From the NCBI GenBank assembly GCA_910580005.1, contig CAJTXH010000129.1, forward strand, positions 1-7,488: a stretch of 7,488 bases of DNA, in the 5' to 3' direction. Each line of letters begins with the position of its first letter. Position 1 is the stretch's first letter. Origin of the DNA: an uncultured Lachnospiraceae bacterium. Its GTDB lineage: Bacteria; Bacillota; Clostridia; Lachnospirales; Lachnospiraceae. The position numbers and the translations under genes are program-made. The notes beneath the pieces are model-generated. The model searched no databases and was not told the DNA's origin. It saw only the letters and a list, made by a program, of their open reading frames with translations. Shown here piece after piece: positions 1-6,023 of the stretch.

Positions 1-17
1 CTTAAAAATCAAGTTTT

Positions 18-28
18 CAGACGGTCTG
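18..28. repeat. Short palindrome CAGAC-G-GTCTG over the -35 region
   Basis: A perfect 5-bp inverted repeat with a single central G overlaps the end of the -35 hexamer and runs into the first G of the poly-G tract. It is not followed by a T run, so it is not a convincing terminator of an upstream gene. Its position fits a repressor or activator operator, but no regulator is known. Confidence 0.45.
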
Positions 29-36
29 GGGGGGGG
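28..36. repeat. Homopolymeric G9 tract in promoter spacer
   Basis: Nine consecutive G residues occupy the -10-proximal half of the 17-bp spacer between the candidate -35 and -10 elements. No comparable G run occurs elsewhere in this AT-rich window. Such tracts change length by slipped-strand mispairing, and here each gain or loss of a G would change hexamer spacing. Confidence 0.9.
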
Positions 37-95
37 TATAATGATTTGGAAGTTTAGCAAAATTATATAATTTATGTATAATGGAGGAAAGTAAA

Positions 96-1862
96 ATGAA
101 AAAACAAATTTTTGCATTTACTTTAGCATTGTGTTTATGCATTTCTTCCCAGAAAAGTGCGTACACACAGCAAGGATATTCTTTGGAGCAAAAGGGCGAT
201 TCTATAGAAGTGCCAGCAGGTAAAATGGCAGCTTATGTGGTAGAGTTTACCCAGAAAGATATCTATAATTCCATAATTGCACTGAAAGAAAAATATCCGG
301 ATGGAATGACGTGGACCACTGATGAGCCTTATTCGTACGATGACGATGACGAATACTATTGTAATGGGGATAGGTGGGTTGAAATCAATGGGGTTAGTCT
401 TGTTGACAGTGGTAGCATAACTGTTGGTTACGCTTGTTCTGCTTTTGCTTATGAACTTAGTGATGCAGCATTTGGTTGTTTGCCACTAAAAATGAAGAGC
501 TATAAAAAAGGTGAGTTTAAATATGAGGATATAAGAACTGGGGATGTTTTGGGCATGTCGAGTAATGCTGCTTCTGGTCATGCAGCAATTGTGCTTGAGG
601 TTAATGATGATGGAATAGTTACTGCCGAGGGAAATGTAAATGGTAAAGTCCGTTGGGGTAAGAAAAGGTCTAAAGACTCTTTGATGGAACGTATTTGGTC
701 GTGCGACACCCGTTACCCGGAGAGCTATACTACACCGGATAACCAGGATGGCATGGGTTCATCTTCTGTAACAAATACAGAAACAGCGCAAACAAGTTAT
801 AAGGTGGAGTTTACCGAGGCGGATGTCCATAATGCTATTGTAATGAATGTAGTAAGATGTGACCGAAAGTGGGAGAAAGGGCGCAAGAGATACCGAAACG
901 GAACTGACCTGGCAACTTATAAATATGGATATTATGATAAGAATACAGAGACCCAGATATGGGGTGATGATTATGAAAGTGGCATAAGTTCTGCTGCTTT
1001 TGCTTTTGAACTTAGTGATTCGGTATTTTGTACTTTACCGGCAAGGAAGTATGTGAAGGGTGGGTTCAAATATGAGGATATAAGAATTGGGGATGTTCTG
1101 CGGTTAGATAATGATACACATAGCGTAATTGTGATTGAATCTGATGAATCTGGTGTATCTGTTATTGAGGGAGATTATAATGGTAGTGGTAAAGTCCAGT
1201 GGGGACGGAAGATATCTAAGGAAGAACTGATGGGCAGTATCAGCTATTATTACACCCGCTACCCGGAAAGATATATTTTATGGGATGACCCAGAATATAA
1301 GGATAAAAATAATAACAGTACTGGAAAAGAAGATAATAATGCTGATAAAAATAGTAATACAGATAAGAATAATAATCCAGAGAAAGATAATAACACCAAA
1401 GAGAATAATAATACAGACTATAAAGTTAAGACGGCAGGCGGAATTGTTACACAGGGGTTAATTTATAACAAAATATCTGGAAGCACAAATAAATTACAAT
1501 TTGCGGGCACTACTATTAAAAATGGTTTGACATCATTTGAAATCCCGTCTTCTGTCAGAGTATTTGGCAAGACCTATAAAGTAACATCAATTGCAGATAA
1601 TGCACTGAAAGGCAGAACCGGGCTTAAAAAACTTAAGATTGGGGCTAATATAGAACACATTGGCAGAGGTGCATTTGATGGCTGTAAAAATTTAAAAAAC
1701 ATAATAATTAAATCAAAGAAGCTTACAATAGAAAAAACAAACAATGATGCCTTTAAGGGCATAAACAGCAAAGCAGTAATAAAAGTACCCAAAGGCAAGG
1801 CAGAGTATTATAAAAAAATTGTATATGCTAAGGGTGCAGGAAAAAGTGTAAAAGTAAAGTAG
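96..1862 (+). CDS. Secreted tandem cysteine-peptidase-like protein with LRR_5 (BspA-like) C-terminus
   Basis: The start is set at ATG 96 because GGAGG (83-87) lies 8 nt upstream; the in-frame ATG at 81 overlaps that site. The product has 588 residues. A signal peptide (about 1-23, MKKQIF then a hydrophobic core, probable cut after QKSA) implies export. Two homologous domains follow (about 46-210 and 234-394), each with VEFT, a helix ending AFAYELSD or AFAFELSD, KYEDIRxGDVL, a His strand and EGxxNG...GKVxWG. Domain 1 has GYACSAFAYELSD (Cys114), GHAAIVLE (His162) and EGNVNG (Glu178/Asn180), consistent with a papain-fold (NlpC/P60- or CHAP-like) peptidase or amidase. Domain 2 has Ser299 in place of the Cys but keeps His342. 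An Asn/Asp/Lys linker (403-440) leads to a short LRR_5-type region (about 441-588, IPSSV, IADNAL, IGRGAFDGC). No LPXTG anchor is seen. The likely role is at the cell surface or on peptidoglycan; the substrate is unknown. Confidence 0.85.
   Translation: MKKQIFAFTLALCLCISSQKSAYTQQGYSLEQKGDSIEVPAGKMAAYVVEFTQKDIYNSIIALKEKYPDGMTWTTDEPYSYDDDDEYYCNGDRWVEINGVSLVDSGSITVGYACSAFAYELSDAAFGCLPLKMKSYKKGEFKYEDIRTGDVLGMSSNAASGHAAIVLEVNDDGIVTAEGNVNGKVRWGKKRSKDSLMERIWSCDTRYPESYTTPDNQDGMGSSSVTNTETAQTSYKVEFTEADVHNAIVMNVVRCDRKWEKGRKRYRNGTDLATYKYGYYDKNTETQIWGDDYESGISSAAFAFELSDSVFCTLPARKYVKGGFKYEDIRIGDVLRLDNDTHSVIVIESDESGVSVIEGDYNGSGKVQWGRKISKEELMGSISYYYTRYPERYILWDDPEYKDKNNNSTGKEDNNADKNSNTDKNNNPEKDNNTKENNNTDYKVKTAGGIVTQGLIYNKISGSTNKLQFAGTTIKNGLTSFEIPSSVRVFGKTYKVTSIADNALKGRTGLKKLKIGANIEHIGRGAFDGCKNLKNIIIKSKKLTIEKTNNDAFKGINSKAVIKVPKGKAEYYKKIVYAKGAGKSVKVK
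231..1277 (+). repeat. Intragenic tandem duplication of the peptidase-like domain
   Basis: Two units (about 231-725 and 795-1277) encode homologous domains. The DNA itself is still similar in patches: 510-551 and 1059-1100 differ at only four of 42 positions, and the segments encoding AFAYELSD and AFAFELSD are almost identical. The N-terminal parts of the units have diverged much more; unit 1 carries an Asp-rich stretch (DDDDEYY) where unit 2 has a basic one (KWEKGRKRYR). The mosaic of conserved and diverged parts suggests duplication followed by selection or gene conversion on the core. Confidence 0.85.
1302..1415 (+). repeat. Low-complexity Asn/Asp/Lys linker
   Basis: This AAT/GAT/AAA-rich stretch encodes about 38 residues consisting only of N, D, K, E, S, T, G, A and P, with recurring DKN and NNN patterns. 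It separates the peptidase-like half from the LRR_5 half of the protein and is best read as a flexible hydrophilic spacer. Trinucleotide repetition makes it prone to length change. Confidence 0.75.
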
Positions 1863-1970
1863 CTGGAAGCATTGCTATGTTAATATTAAGCTATAAGACT
1901 GGATAACCGAAAATTTTATTAAGCGGACATATGCAGATATTTAAACTGGGGTGTTTTTATGTGTAATATG

Positions 1971-1979
1971 TGGTATAGT
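1971..1979 (+). promoter_or_regulatory. Candidate extended -10 promoter for coaE
   Basis: TGGTATAGT is an extended -10 (TGn followed by TATAGT, five of six matches). The -35 region upstream is only T-rich (around 1951-1959). A second AT-rich hexamer TATAAT at 1986-1991 is an alternative. The same TGTGGTAT core precedes the small membrane ORF near 6044. The rest of the 183-nt gap from 1863 to 2045 shows no clear terminator for the upstream gene. Confidence 0.4.
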
Positions 1980-2045
1980 ATATTATATAATTATGATGAT
2001 ATATGTCTGTAAATGTAATAAGCAGAGTTATGGGGGTGCTGGATT

Positions 2046-2651
2046 ATGTATGTCATAGGTATTACAGGCGGGGTCGGGAGTGGCAAGTCACTTGTGGCTG
2101 AAATTGCCAGCCACAAGTATAATGCAGGCGTTCTTATAGCTGACAGGCTTGGGCATTTTGTAACAGAGCCAGGGAAACCAGCATTTAAAAAAGTTACTGG
2201 AATATTTGGCGCTGGTATTTTGGGAAAGGATGGCAGCATTGACAGGAAAAAGCTTGCAGATATTATATTCAATGATGATAATGCACGTTCTGTTATAAAT
2301 TCAATAATACATCCAGAAGTAATGTTATATATTGAAAATTATATTAATAGCAGGAAAGGGCAGGAGGGGTATATAATACTTGAAACAGCAATTATGTATG
2401 AAACTGGATGTGACAAGTTTTGTGATGAAACATGGTATGTATATGTACCAGAGGATATAAGAATAAAGAGGCTTTCTGAAAACAGAGGGTATACAGAAGA
2501 GAAGTCACGTTCAATTATCCAGAAACAGAAACCAGACAGTTTTTTTAGGGAAAGGGCTGGCAAGGTTATTGATAATACAGGAAGCATAAAGGATTTGGAA
2601 CGCATAATAACGGGACTGCCCACATTCTCCATGCCTGTCATACGAAAATAA
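2046..2651 (+). CDS. coaE: Dephospho-CoA kinase
   Basis: This enzyme phosphorylates the 3'-hydroxyl of the ribose of dephospho-CoA with ATP, the last step of coenzyme A synthesis in the cytosol. The 201-residue product is the normal family length. It opens with IGITGGVGSGKS, whose Walker A loop GGVGSGKS spans residues 8-15. It continues with IADRLGH (about 31-37), IIHPEV (87-92), LETAIMYETG (112-121, the place of the family's PLLFE-like segment), YVYVPEDIRIKRL, and a late IDNTGS close to the usual N-[ST]-G. A G-rich ribosome binding site (GGGGG, 2032-2036) lies 9 nt before the ATG. The gene stands alone between a surface-protein gene and the convergent xylanase, with its own candidate promoter. 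Its TAA stop (2649-2651) is inside the stem of the downstream terminator. Identification is firm from motifs and length. Confidence 0.95.
   Translation: MYVIGITGGVGSGKSLVAEIASHKYNAGVLIADRLGHFVTEPGKPAFKKVTGIFGAGILGKDGSIDRKKLADIIFNDDNARSVINSIIHPEVMLYIENYINSRKGQEGYIILETAIMYETGCDKFCDETWYVYVPEDIRIKRLSENRGYTEEKSRSIIQKQKPDSFFRERAGKVIDNTGSIKDLERIITGLPTFSMPVIRK
2090..2118. repeat. 11-bp perfect hairpin inside coaE
   Basis: ACTTGTGGCTG (2090-2100) and CAGCCACAAGT (2108-2118) are exact reverse complements around a 7-nt loop. The hairpin immediately follows the Walker A codons and covers residues SLVAEIASHK. It has no T run on either side, so it is not a terminator. It may affect mRNA folding or may be chance. 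Confidence 0.7.
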
Positions 2652-2693
2652 GAAGACGCCCCATATGGGGCGTCTTCTTATTCGTGATTTTTT
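2647..2693. terminator. Bidirectional intrinsic terminator between coaE and the xylanase
   Basis: A perfect 16-bp inverted repeat (2647-2662 with 2667-2682) around the loop ATAT has a GC-rich core (GACGCCCC with GGGGCGTC). On the + strand a T6 run follows at 2688-2693; on the - strand the stem runs out into TTATTTT. It therefore can serve both coaE and the convergent xylanase, whose stop is about 36 nt away. The coaE stop codon is contained in the left arm. Confidence 0.9.
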
Positions 2694-2717
2694 CATTCTT
2701 TTATATGAAAAAATATA

Positions 2718-4325
2718 TTAACATGCCTCAAAGACCCATTTCTGGCATGAGTTTCCATAATACGTCCACTGACATACATTTGCGCCATCATTTGTATTAA
2801 AGTTGTACACATCCAGTGCCTTCTTATCTTCTGTTACTTTCGTCACAATGCCATATACATTTTCCTCAGATGTTTCTACAACTTTGAACTTCTGGGCATC
2901 TGCCCCATTCGCTGAATATGTCTGGATATTGGCACCATCCTCTTCTGACCCATACTGGATATCCAGCATGTAACCATTTCCATTCTCCAGCGTGAAATAA
3001 CCATCTTCATGGTTAGACAGATACCACTTCTGTCCCTGTACGCCGCTTCCTGTACCAATTTCTACATTCACACCGTTACCGCCGGTATTGTTTTCCACCT
3101 GAAGGTATTTCTGTGCGTTTATATTCTTTATGTAATACCATCCATCCGGAATCGTCTGGTTTCCGGTACACGTATCCTTATATGCCTGTATCACATTGTA
3201 GTACGCACTTTTCGGGACATCCAAGGATGAGAAAATCAATGGCCTCTGTCCTTGAATCCATGTTACCTGGTCCGAAATCCCCCACCATGTCAATCCAGTA
3301 ATATTTCCGCCTGATTTTTTGATATTCAGCACATTTTTCATCAAATCATACAGATATTCCGCCAAATCCTCATCCGATTTGTTCGCTACATCAAGCTCTG
3401 TAATCTGGACTTCAAAGCCAGCATTTACAAATGCCTGAAGTGCTGCTGTATAATATGAAACGCTTGGGAACGTTGTTTCAAGATGTGACTGCATGCCAAC
3501 GCCATTACAAATCTTTTTCTCTGCATTGATATAATTAATCATTGTAATGATATCACCGGCTTCCATATACGTATTAAAATCATTGTACATCAGGCTTACT
3601 GAATTTGTCAGATTGAAGTAATCCAAACAATCATACGCATACTGGAATGCGCATTTTACGAAAGCTGGCTTGTTTCCGCAATTTCCATAAATCTTATTCC
3701 AGCCGGAAGGTGTTGCGTGAAGATATTCATTAACCACATCCCATGTGTAGACTACGCTTCCATACTTGCCCGAATAAACATGGTTCATCACACTCTTTAT
3801 GTAGTACTCCATACGGTTATTCATCTGGGACTCTGAAACATAACCATAGCTGTCTGAGTAACCAACCCTGAAAAACCAATCTGGTGTCTGGCTGTGCCAA
3901 ACCAGCGTATGGGCACGTACGCCGATTCCATTCTCATAACAAATTTTGAGCACTTGATCGACCGTATCAAAATTTATCTTTGGAACGTAGGTATCCTGCA
4001 TCGAAGATGGGATGTAATAACCCCAGTCCTTCGCCGTTTCCTGGCTAATCAGGCTGGGACTAGCACCTAACAATGCATCTGGTTTCATTTCATTTTCCAG
4101 AGTAATGCTGTTATAATGTGATTTAATATGCGAAAGTGTAGCAGAATCCTTTAACTGGTTCAATGTCACACAGTTACCCGAACGTCCAAACACTTTCCCA
4201 TATGTATTCAGCAGCGTTTCATTTGCTGCTTTTGTTTCTGTTTCTGGCACCATGCAGGTTCCCAATATGAGCACACCAATCAGAATAGCAGAAAACAAGC
4301 GTTTTCCTTTTTGCAACATCTTCAT
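2718..4325 (-). CDS. Secreted GH10 endo-beta-1,4-xylanase with C-terminal ricin-type (CBM13-like) domain
   Basis: The product cleaves internal beta-1,4 bonds of xylan outside the cell. The start is placed at ATG 4325 (535 residues) because GGAGG (4341-4337) lies 11 nt upstream; the frame opens further upstream to 4415 but without a signal-peptide-like beginning. Residues 1-33 (MKMLQKGKRLFSAILIG, then hydrophobic, ending ETKA) form a signal peptide. The GH10 barrel (about 36-385) has the family motifs: ITLENEMKPD, RAHTLVWHSQTPDW (about 137-150), acid/base WDVVNE (Glu200), GMQSHL (His281), nucleophile ITELDV (Glu310) and TWWGISDQ (Trp347/348). The C-terminal 140 residues carry three repeats ending QKW, QKF and QKW (432-434, 478-480, 528-530), the beta-trefoil signature of ricin-type lectins. 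No sortase or dockerin signal is seen, so it is probably released. It appears to be an independent unit with its own promoter and terminator. Confidence 0.95.
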   Translation of the reverse strand: MKMLQKGKRLFSAILIGVLILGTCMVPETETKAANETLLNTYGKVFGRSGNCVTLNQLKDSATLSHIKSHYNSITLENEMKPDALLGASPSLISQETAKDWGYYIPSSMQDTYVPKINFDTVDQVLKICYENGIGVRAHTLVWHSQTPDWFFRVGYSDSYGYVSESQMNNRMEYYIKSVMNHVYSGKYGSVVYTWDVVNEYLHATPSGWNKIYGNCGNKPAFVKCAFQYAYDCLDYFNLTNSVSLMYNDFNTYMEAGDIITMINYINAEKKICNGVGMQSHLETTFPSVSYYTAALQAFVNAGFEVQITELDVANKSDEDLAEYLYDLMKNVLNIKKSGGNITGLTWWGISDQVTWIQGQRPLIFSSLDVPKSAYYNVIQAYKDTCTGNQTIPDGWYYIKNINAQKYLQVENNTGGNGVNVEIGTGSGVQGQKWYLSNHEDGYFTLENGNGYMLDIQYGSEEDGANIQTYSANGADAQKFKVVETSEENVYGIVTKVTEDKKALDVYNFNTNDGANVCQWTYYGNSCQKWVFEAC

Positions 4326-4326
4326 T

Positions 4327-4374
4327 TTACATATAACCTCCAATATTTCTATTTTGCTTTGTTTGACGCTGCAT
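4327..4374 (-). CDS. Possible 15-residue leader ORF ahead of the xylanase
   Basis: On the - strand ATG 4374 opens a frame encoding MQRQTKQNRNIGGYM that ends with TAA at 4329-4327, one nucleotide before the xylanase ATG. A strong AAGGAGG (4396-4390) lies upstream, but its 15-nt distance to this ATG is longer than ideal. The xylanase ribosome binding site lies inside the ORF, at the codons for Ile-Gly-Gly. If translated, it could couple ribosome arrival to xylanase initiation. The peptide is unrecognised and the ORF may be chance. Confidence 0.3.
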   Translation of the reverse strand: MQRQTKQNRNIGGYM

Positions 4375-4458
4375 ACTATAACCCCAATACCTCCTTCACA
4401 AAATATTTGCCCCACAAAGCTTATTTATAGTGTAACACCATTCAATTTTCAGCGTCAA
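4363..4458. repeat. 9-bp inverted repeat bracketing the xylanase promoter
   Basis: TTGACGCTG (4363-4371, + strand) and CAGCGTCAA (4450-4458) are exact reverse complements separated by 78 bp. The second arm read on the - strand is the promoter's -35 hexamer plus three bases. The first arm falls in the 5' leader. Confidence 0.6.
4429..4458 (-). promoter_or_regulatory. Candidate promoter of the xylanase gene
   Basis: On the - strand TTGACG (4458-4453, five of six matches) is followed after 18 bp by TACACT (4434-4429, four of six). TATAAA just downstream (4429-4424) is a better hexamer but sits 23 bp away. Transcription would begin near 4422, giving a leader of about 97 nt. No catabolite-repression (cre) consensus was recognised here. 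Confidence 0.5.
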
Positions 4459-4572
4459 TCCTTTTGGACAAAAGTGCAGTATAAATACACAAAAGATTAT
4501 TCCAGCCATGCTTAACATATTTACTATTTTATTAGTTTTTGATAATTTAATACCTCTTCTAAAAATTTTATA

Positions 4573-5799
4573 TTATAAGCTTATCCCGTTTTCTTCTAAC
4601 AGTTTCCTTGCACTTTCTATTGAATCTATGCCTGTTTTGTTTTTAATTGGCGCAAATTCTTTATTCCTTTCAACTTCAAATGGAAGGCATGTATCAAGCA
4701 TGTGTATCATATCCAGGATAAGGGTTTCAAATTTATATCCATTTGGTTCTTCTGGGTTAATAAAACTTCCATTTTCATCCATATAAGGTATTTTCTTTTC
4801 AACAATATGCAGGGGCAGTTCATTATTGCATATTTCCTCCAGGTCACTTTCCCTGAAAAGGTAGTTTAATATTACACCAAAATTATACGCAGGCTCACCA
4901 TTTTCATCCTTTGTATTGCGGAGTTGTTCTGTCTGTTCATAGTATTCAACAATAGAAGGGCGTCCGTCTTCAAGGCACATTACACCGACTTTCTCGTCAG
5001 GGTCTGCCTTGCGCACAACTTTTGCACCTACAGAGCAGTTTTTGTGTATTACAGCACCAATAAAACATGGGTCTGCAATACGCTGTAGTACATTATCTAC
5101 AGCAAAAACATTAAGCCATTCAATTCCAGTTTTATGGATAAAGTCTGTAATGCCAGCATTTTTCATTGAAGAATACCATCCACCGTTGCCATTAGGTGAA
5201 GTTGCAATTTTATATTTATCCTCCATATATACTTTTCCTTCATATGTGGCAGCAGGAGCCATGTCCTGTTTAAAGAAATGTATATAATCTGGATTATATG
5301 TGAAGTAATCATGTTCTTTAAAAAATGCTGTAGTGGTTTCATGGTTTTTATCACTTGTCATAATAAAGAGATGTATCCATGTACCAGCTATATCAACAAC
5401 ATCAAGCAGGTTTCTTATAATACGCTGGAAGATATAGACAGGTTTTGTGATGCCTATATCGTACATTCCTTTCGGGTTAGCAGAACCAAGGCGCGTTCCC
5501 ATGCCTCCTGCAAGCAGGACAGCACCAGCTTTGCCTGCACGTATTGTTTCAATTCCTGTCTTTGTAAATTCTTTCCTGTTTGCTTCAATTTCAGTCAGTG
5601 CCATTGCCCGGATTGGTGTAATTTTGCCGCGCTGGGTTTCTTTAATACCGCCAGTGACATTTGCAGTTACTGAAAAATCAGTCCCAGCAATCTGGCTGGT
5701 TAGCATTTCCTTTTGTTCCGGGCTTAAATCATTATAATATTTTAAAACATGTTCCTGTCCATATTTTGAAAGTTTATCCTTAGCCTCATTAAAATTCAT
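4573..5799 (-). CDS. UDP-sugar pyrophosphorylase, UAP1-like (UDPGP type 1 family)
   Basis: Members transfer UMP from UTP to a sugar-1-phosphate, giving UDP-GlcNAc (UAP1 branch) or UDP-hexoses, precursors of cell wall and glycans in the cytosol. The 408-residue product has the nucleotide-binding loop LLAGGMGTRLGSANPKG (about 95-111), MTSDKNH (147-153), PNGNGGWY (202-209), VDNVLQRIADPCFIG (234-248), YNFGV (305-309), IPYMDENG, PNGYKFE (352-358) and FAPIKN (382-387). The last two resemble the eukaryotic N-acetylhexosamine enzyme more than the usual bacterial GalU or GlmU. No acyltransferase domain is present, unlike GlmU. The start is taken at ATG 5799 because GAAAGG (5818-5813) is only 1 nt from the in-frame ATG at 5811 and 13 nt from this one. 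The preferred sugar (GlcNAc-1-P or Glc-1-P) cannot be decided from sequence alone. The 247 nt from its stop to the xylanase start hold the xylanase promoter; no GC-rich terminator was seen after this gene. Confidence 0.88.
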   Translation of the reverse strand: MNFNEAKDKLSKYGQEHVLKYYNDLSPEQKEMLTSQIAGTDFSVTANVTGGIKETQRGKITPIRAMALTEIEANRKEFTKTGIETIRAGKAGAVLLAGGMGTRLGSANPKGMYDIGITKPVYIFQRIIRNLLDVVDIAGTWIHLFIMTSDKNHETTTAFFKEHDYFTYNPDYIHFFKQDMAPAATYEGKVYMEDKYKIATSPNGNGGWYSSMKNAGITDFIHKTGIEWLNVFAVDNVLQRIADPCFIGAVIHKNCSVGAKVVRKADPDEKVGVMCLEDGRPSIVEYYEQTEQLRNTKDENGEPAYNFGVILNYLFRESDLEEICNNELPLHIVEKKIPYMDENGSFINPEEPNGYKFETLILDMIHMLDTCLPFEVERNKEFAPIKNKTGIDSIESARKLLEENGISL

Positions 5800-5824
5800 A
5801 TTAATAACCATACCTTTCTTAAAT

Positions 5825-5853
5825 TAAAGCACTGTTCCAAGTTTTATGCTTTA
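5825..5853 (-). promoter_or_regulatory. Weak hairpin in the 5' leader of the pyrophosphorylase gene
   Basis: TAAAGCA (5825-5831) and TGCTTTA (5847-5853) can form a 7-bp AT-rich stem around a 15-nt loop. It ends about 6 nt upstream of the GAAAGG ribosome binding site on the - strand. It could tune initiation, but stability is low and no riboswitch family is recognised. Confidence 0.3.
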
Positions 5854-5887
5854 TGTGTTTTTTGTATACCAGACTAGATACGGCTTT

Positions 5888-5916
5888 ATTATACATTATC
5901 AGAATATGGGCTGCAA
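5888..5916 (-). promoter_or_regulatory. Promoter of the pyrophosphorylase gene
   Basis: On the - strand a perfect TATAAT (5893-5888) lies 17 bp downstream of TTGCAG (5916-5911, three of six matches, with the key TTG). Initiation near 5881 gives a leader of about 80 nt. The divergent promoter of the small membrane ORF lies about 110 bp away. Between them (roughly 5920-6020) nothing else was recognised. Confidence 0.55.
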
Positions 5917-6023
5917 GATAAACTTTAAAGCATACAGGACAAACTATGCCTTTGTTTGCTTAAAGAATATTTTTTCACCCAATAGATGGGGAATTACCAG
6001 GAAGAAATTTAATAGAGATTTAA

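Larger units (their letters stand above)
14..42 (+). promoter_or_regulatory. Probable sigma-A promoter with poly-G spacer
   Basis: A perfect -10 hexamer TATAAT (37-42) is preceded by TTTTCA (14-19, four of six matches to TTGACA) at the ideal 17-bp spacing. The downstream half of the spacer is nine consecutive G (28-36) directly abutting the -10. Transcription would start near 49, leaving a leader of about 47 nt before the start codon at 96. A second TATAAT at 66-71 lacks a well-spaced -35. A third at 77-82 overlaps the ribosome binding site, so its transcript would start downstream of that site. The first is therefore the best candidate. Promoter assignment is inferred from hexamers only. Confidence 0.55.

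Noticed and set aside
81..95. ATG at 81 as the start of the secreted protein
   Set aside because: It overlaps the GGAGG that serves ATG 96, has no ribosome binding site of its own and would put charged residues ahead of a normal signal peptide.
96..164. Lipoprotein signals in the two exported proteins
   Set aside because: The Cys residues in the signal peptides (LALC; LGTC in the xylanase) have Leu or Thr at -1, not the Gly/Ala/Ser of a lipobox, so ordinary signal peptidase I cleavage is preferred.
1863..2045. Terminator or riboswitch between the surface protein and coaE
   Set aside because: Only AT-rich short palindromes such as TTAATATTAA were found; no GC-rich stem with a T run and no known riboswitch motif.
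2718..4325. Xylanase as recently acquired DNA
   Set aside because: A spot check of base composition and arginine codons showed no clear difference from neighbours, and no mobile-element ends flank the gene.
4326..4415. Extended N-terminus (30 more residues) for the xylanase
   Set aside because: It would begin almost at the predicted transcription start and precede the signal peptide; the GGAGG at 4341-4337 points to ATG 4325.
1574..5737. Several 60-130 residue antisense frames inside the surface protein, coaE, xylanase and pyrophosphorylase genes
   Set aside because: They lie wholly within well-supported genes on the other strand, lack ribosome binding sites and show no recognisable domains.
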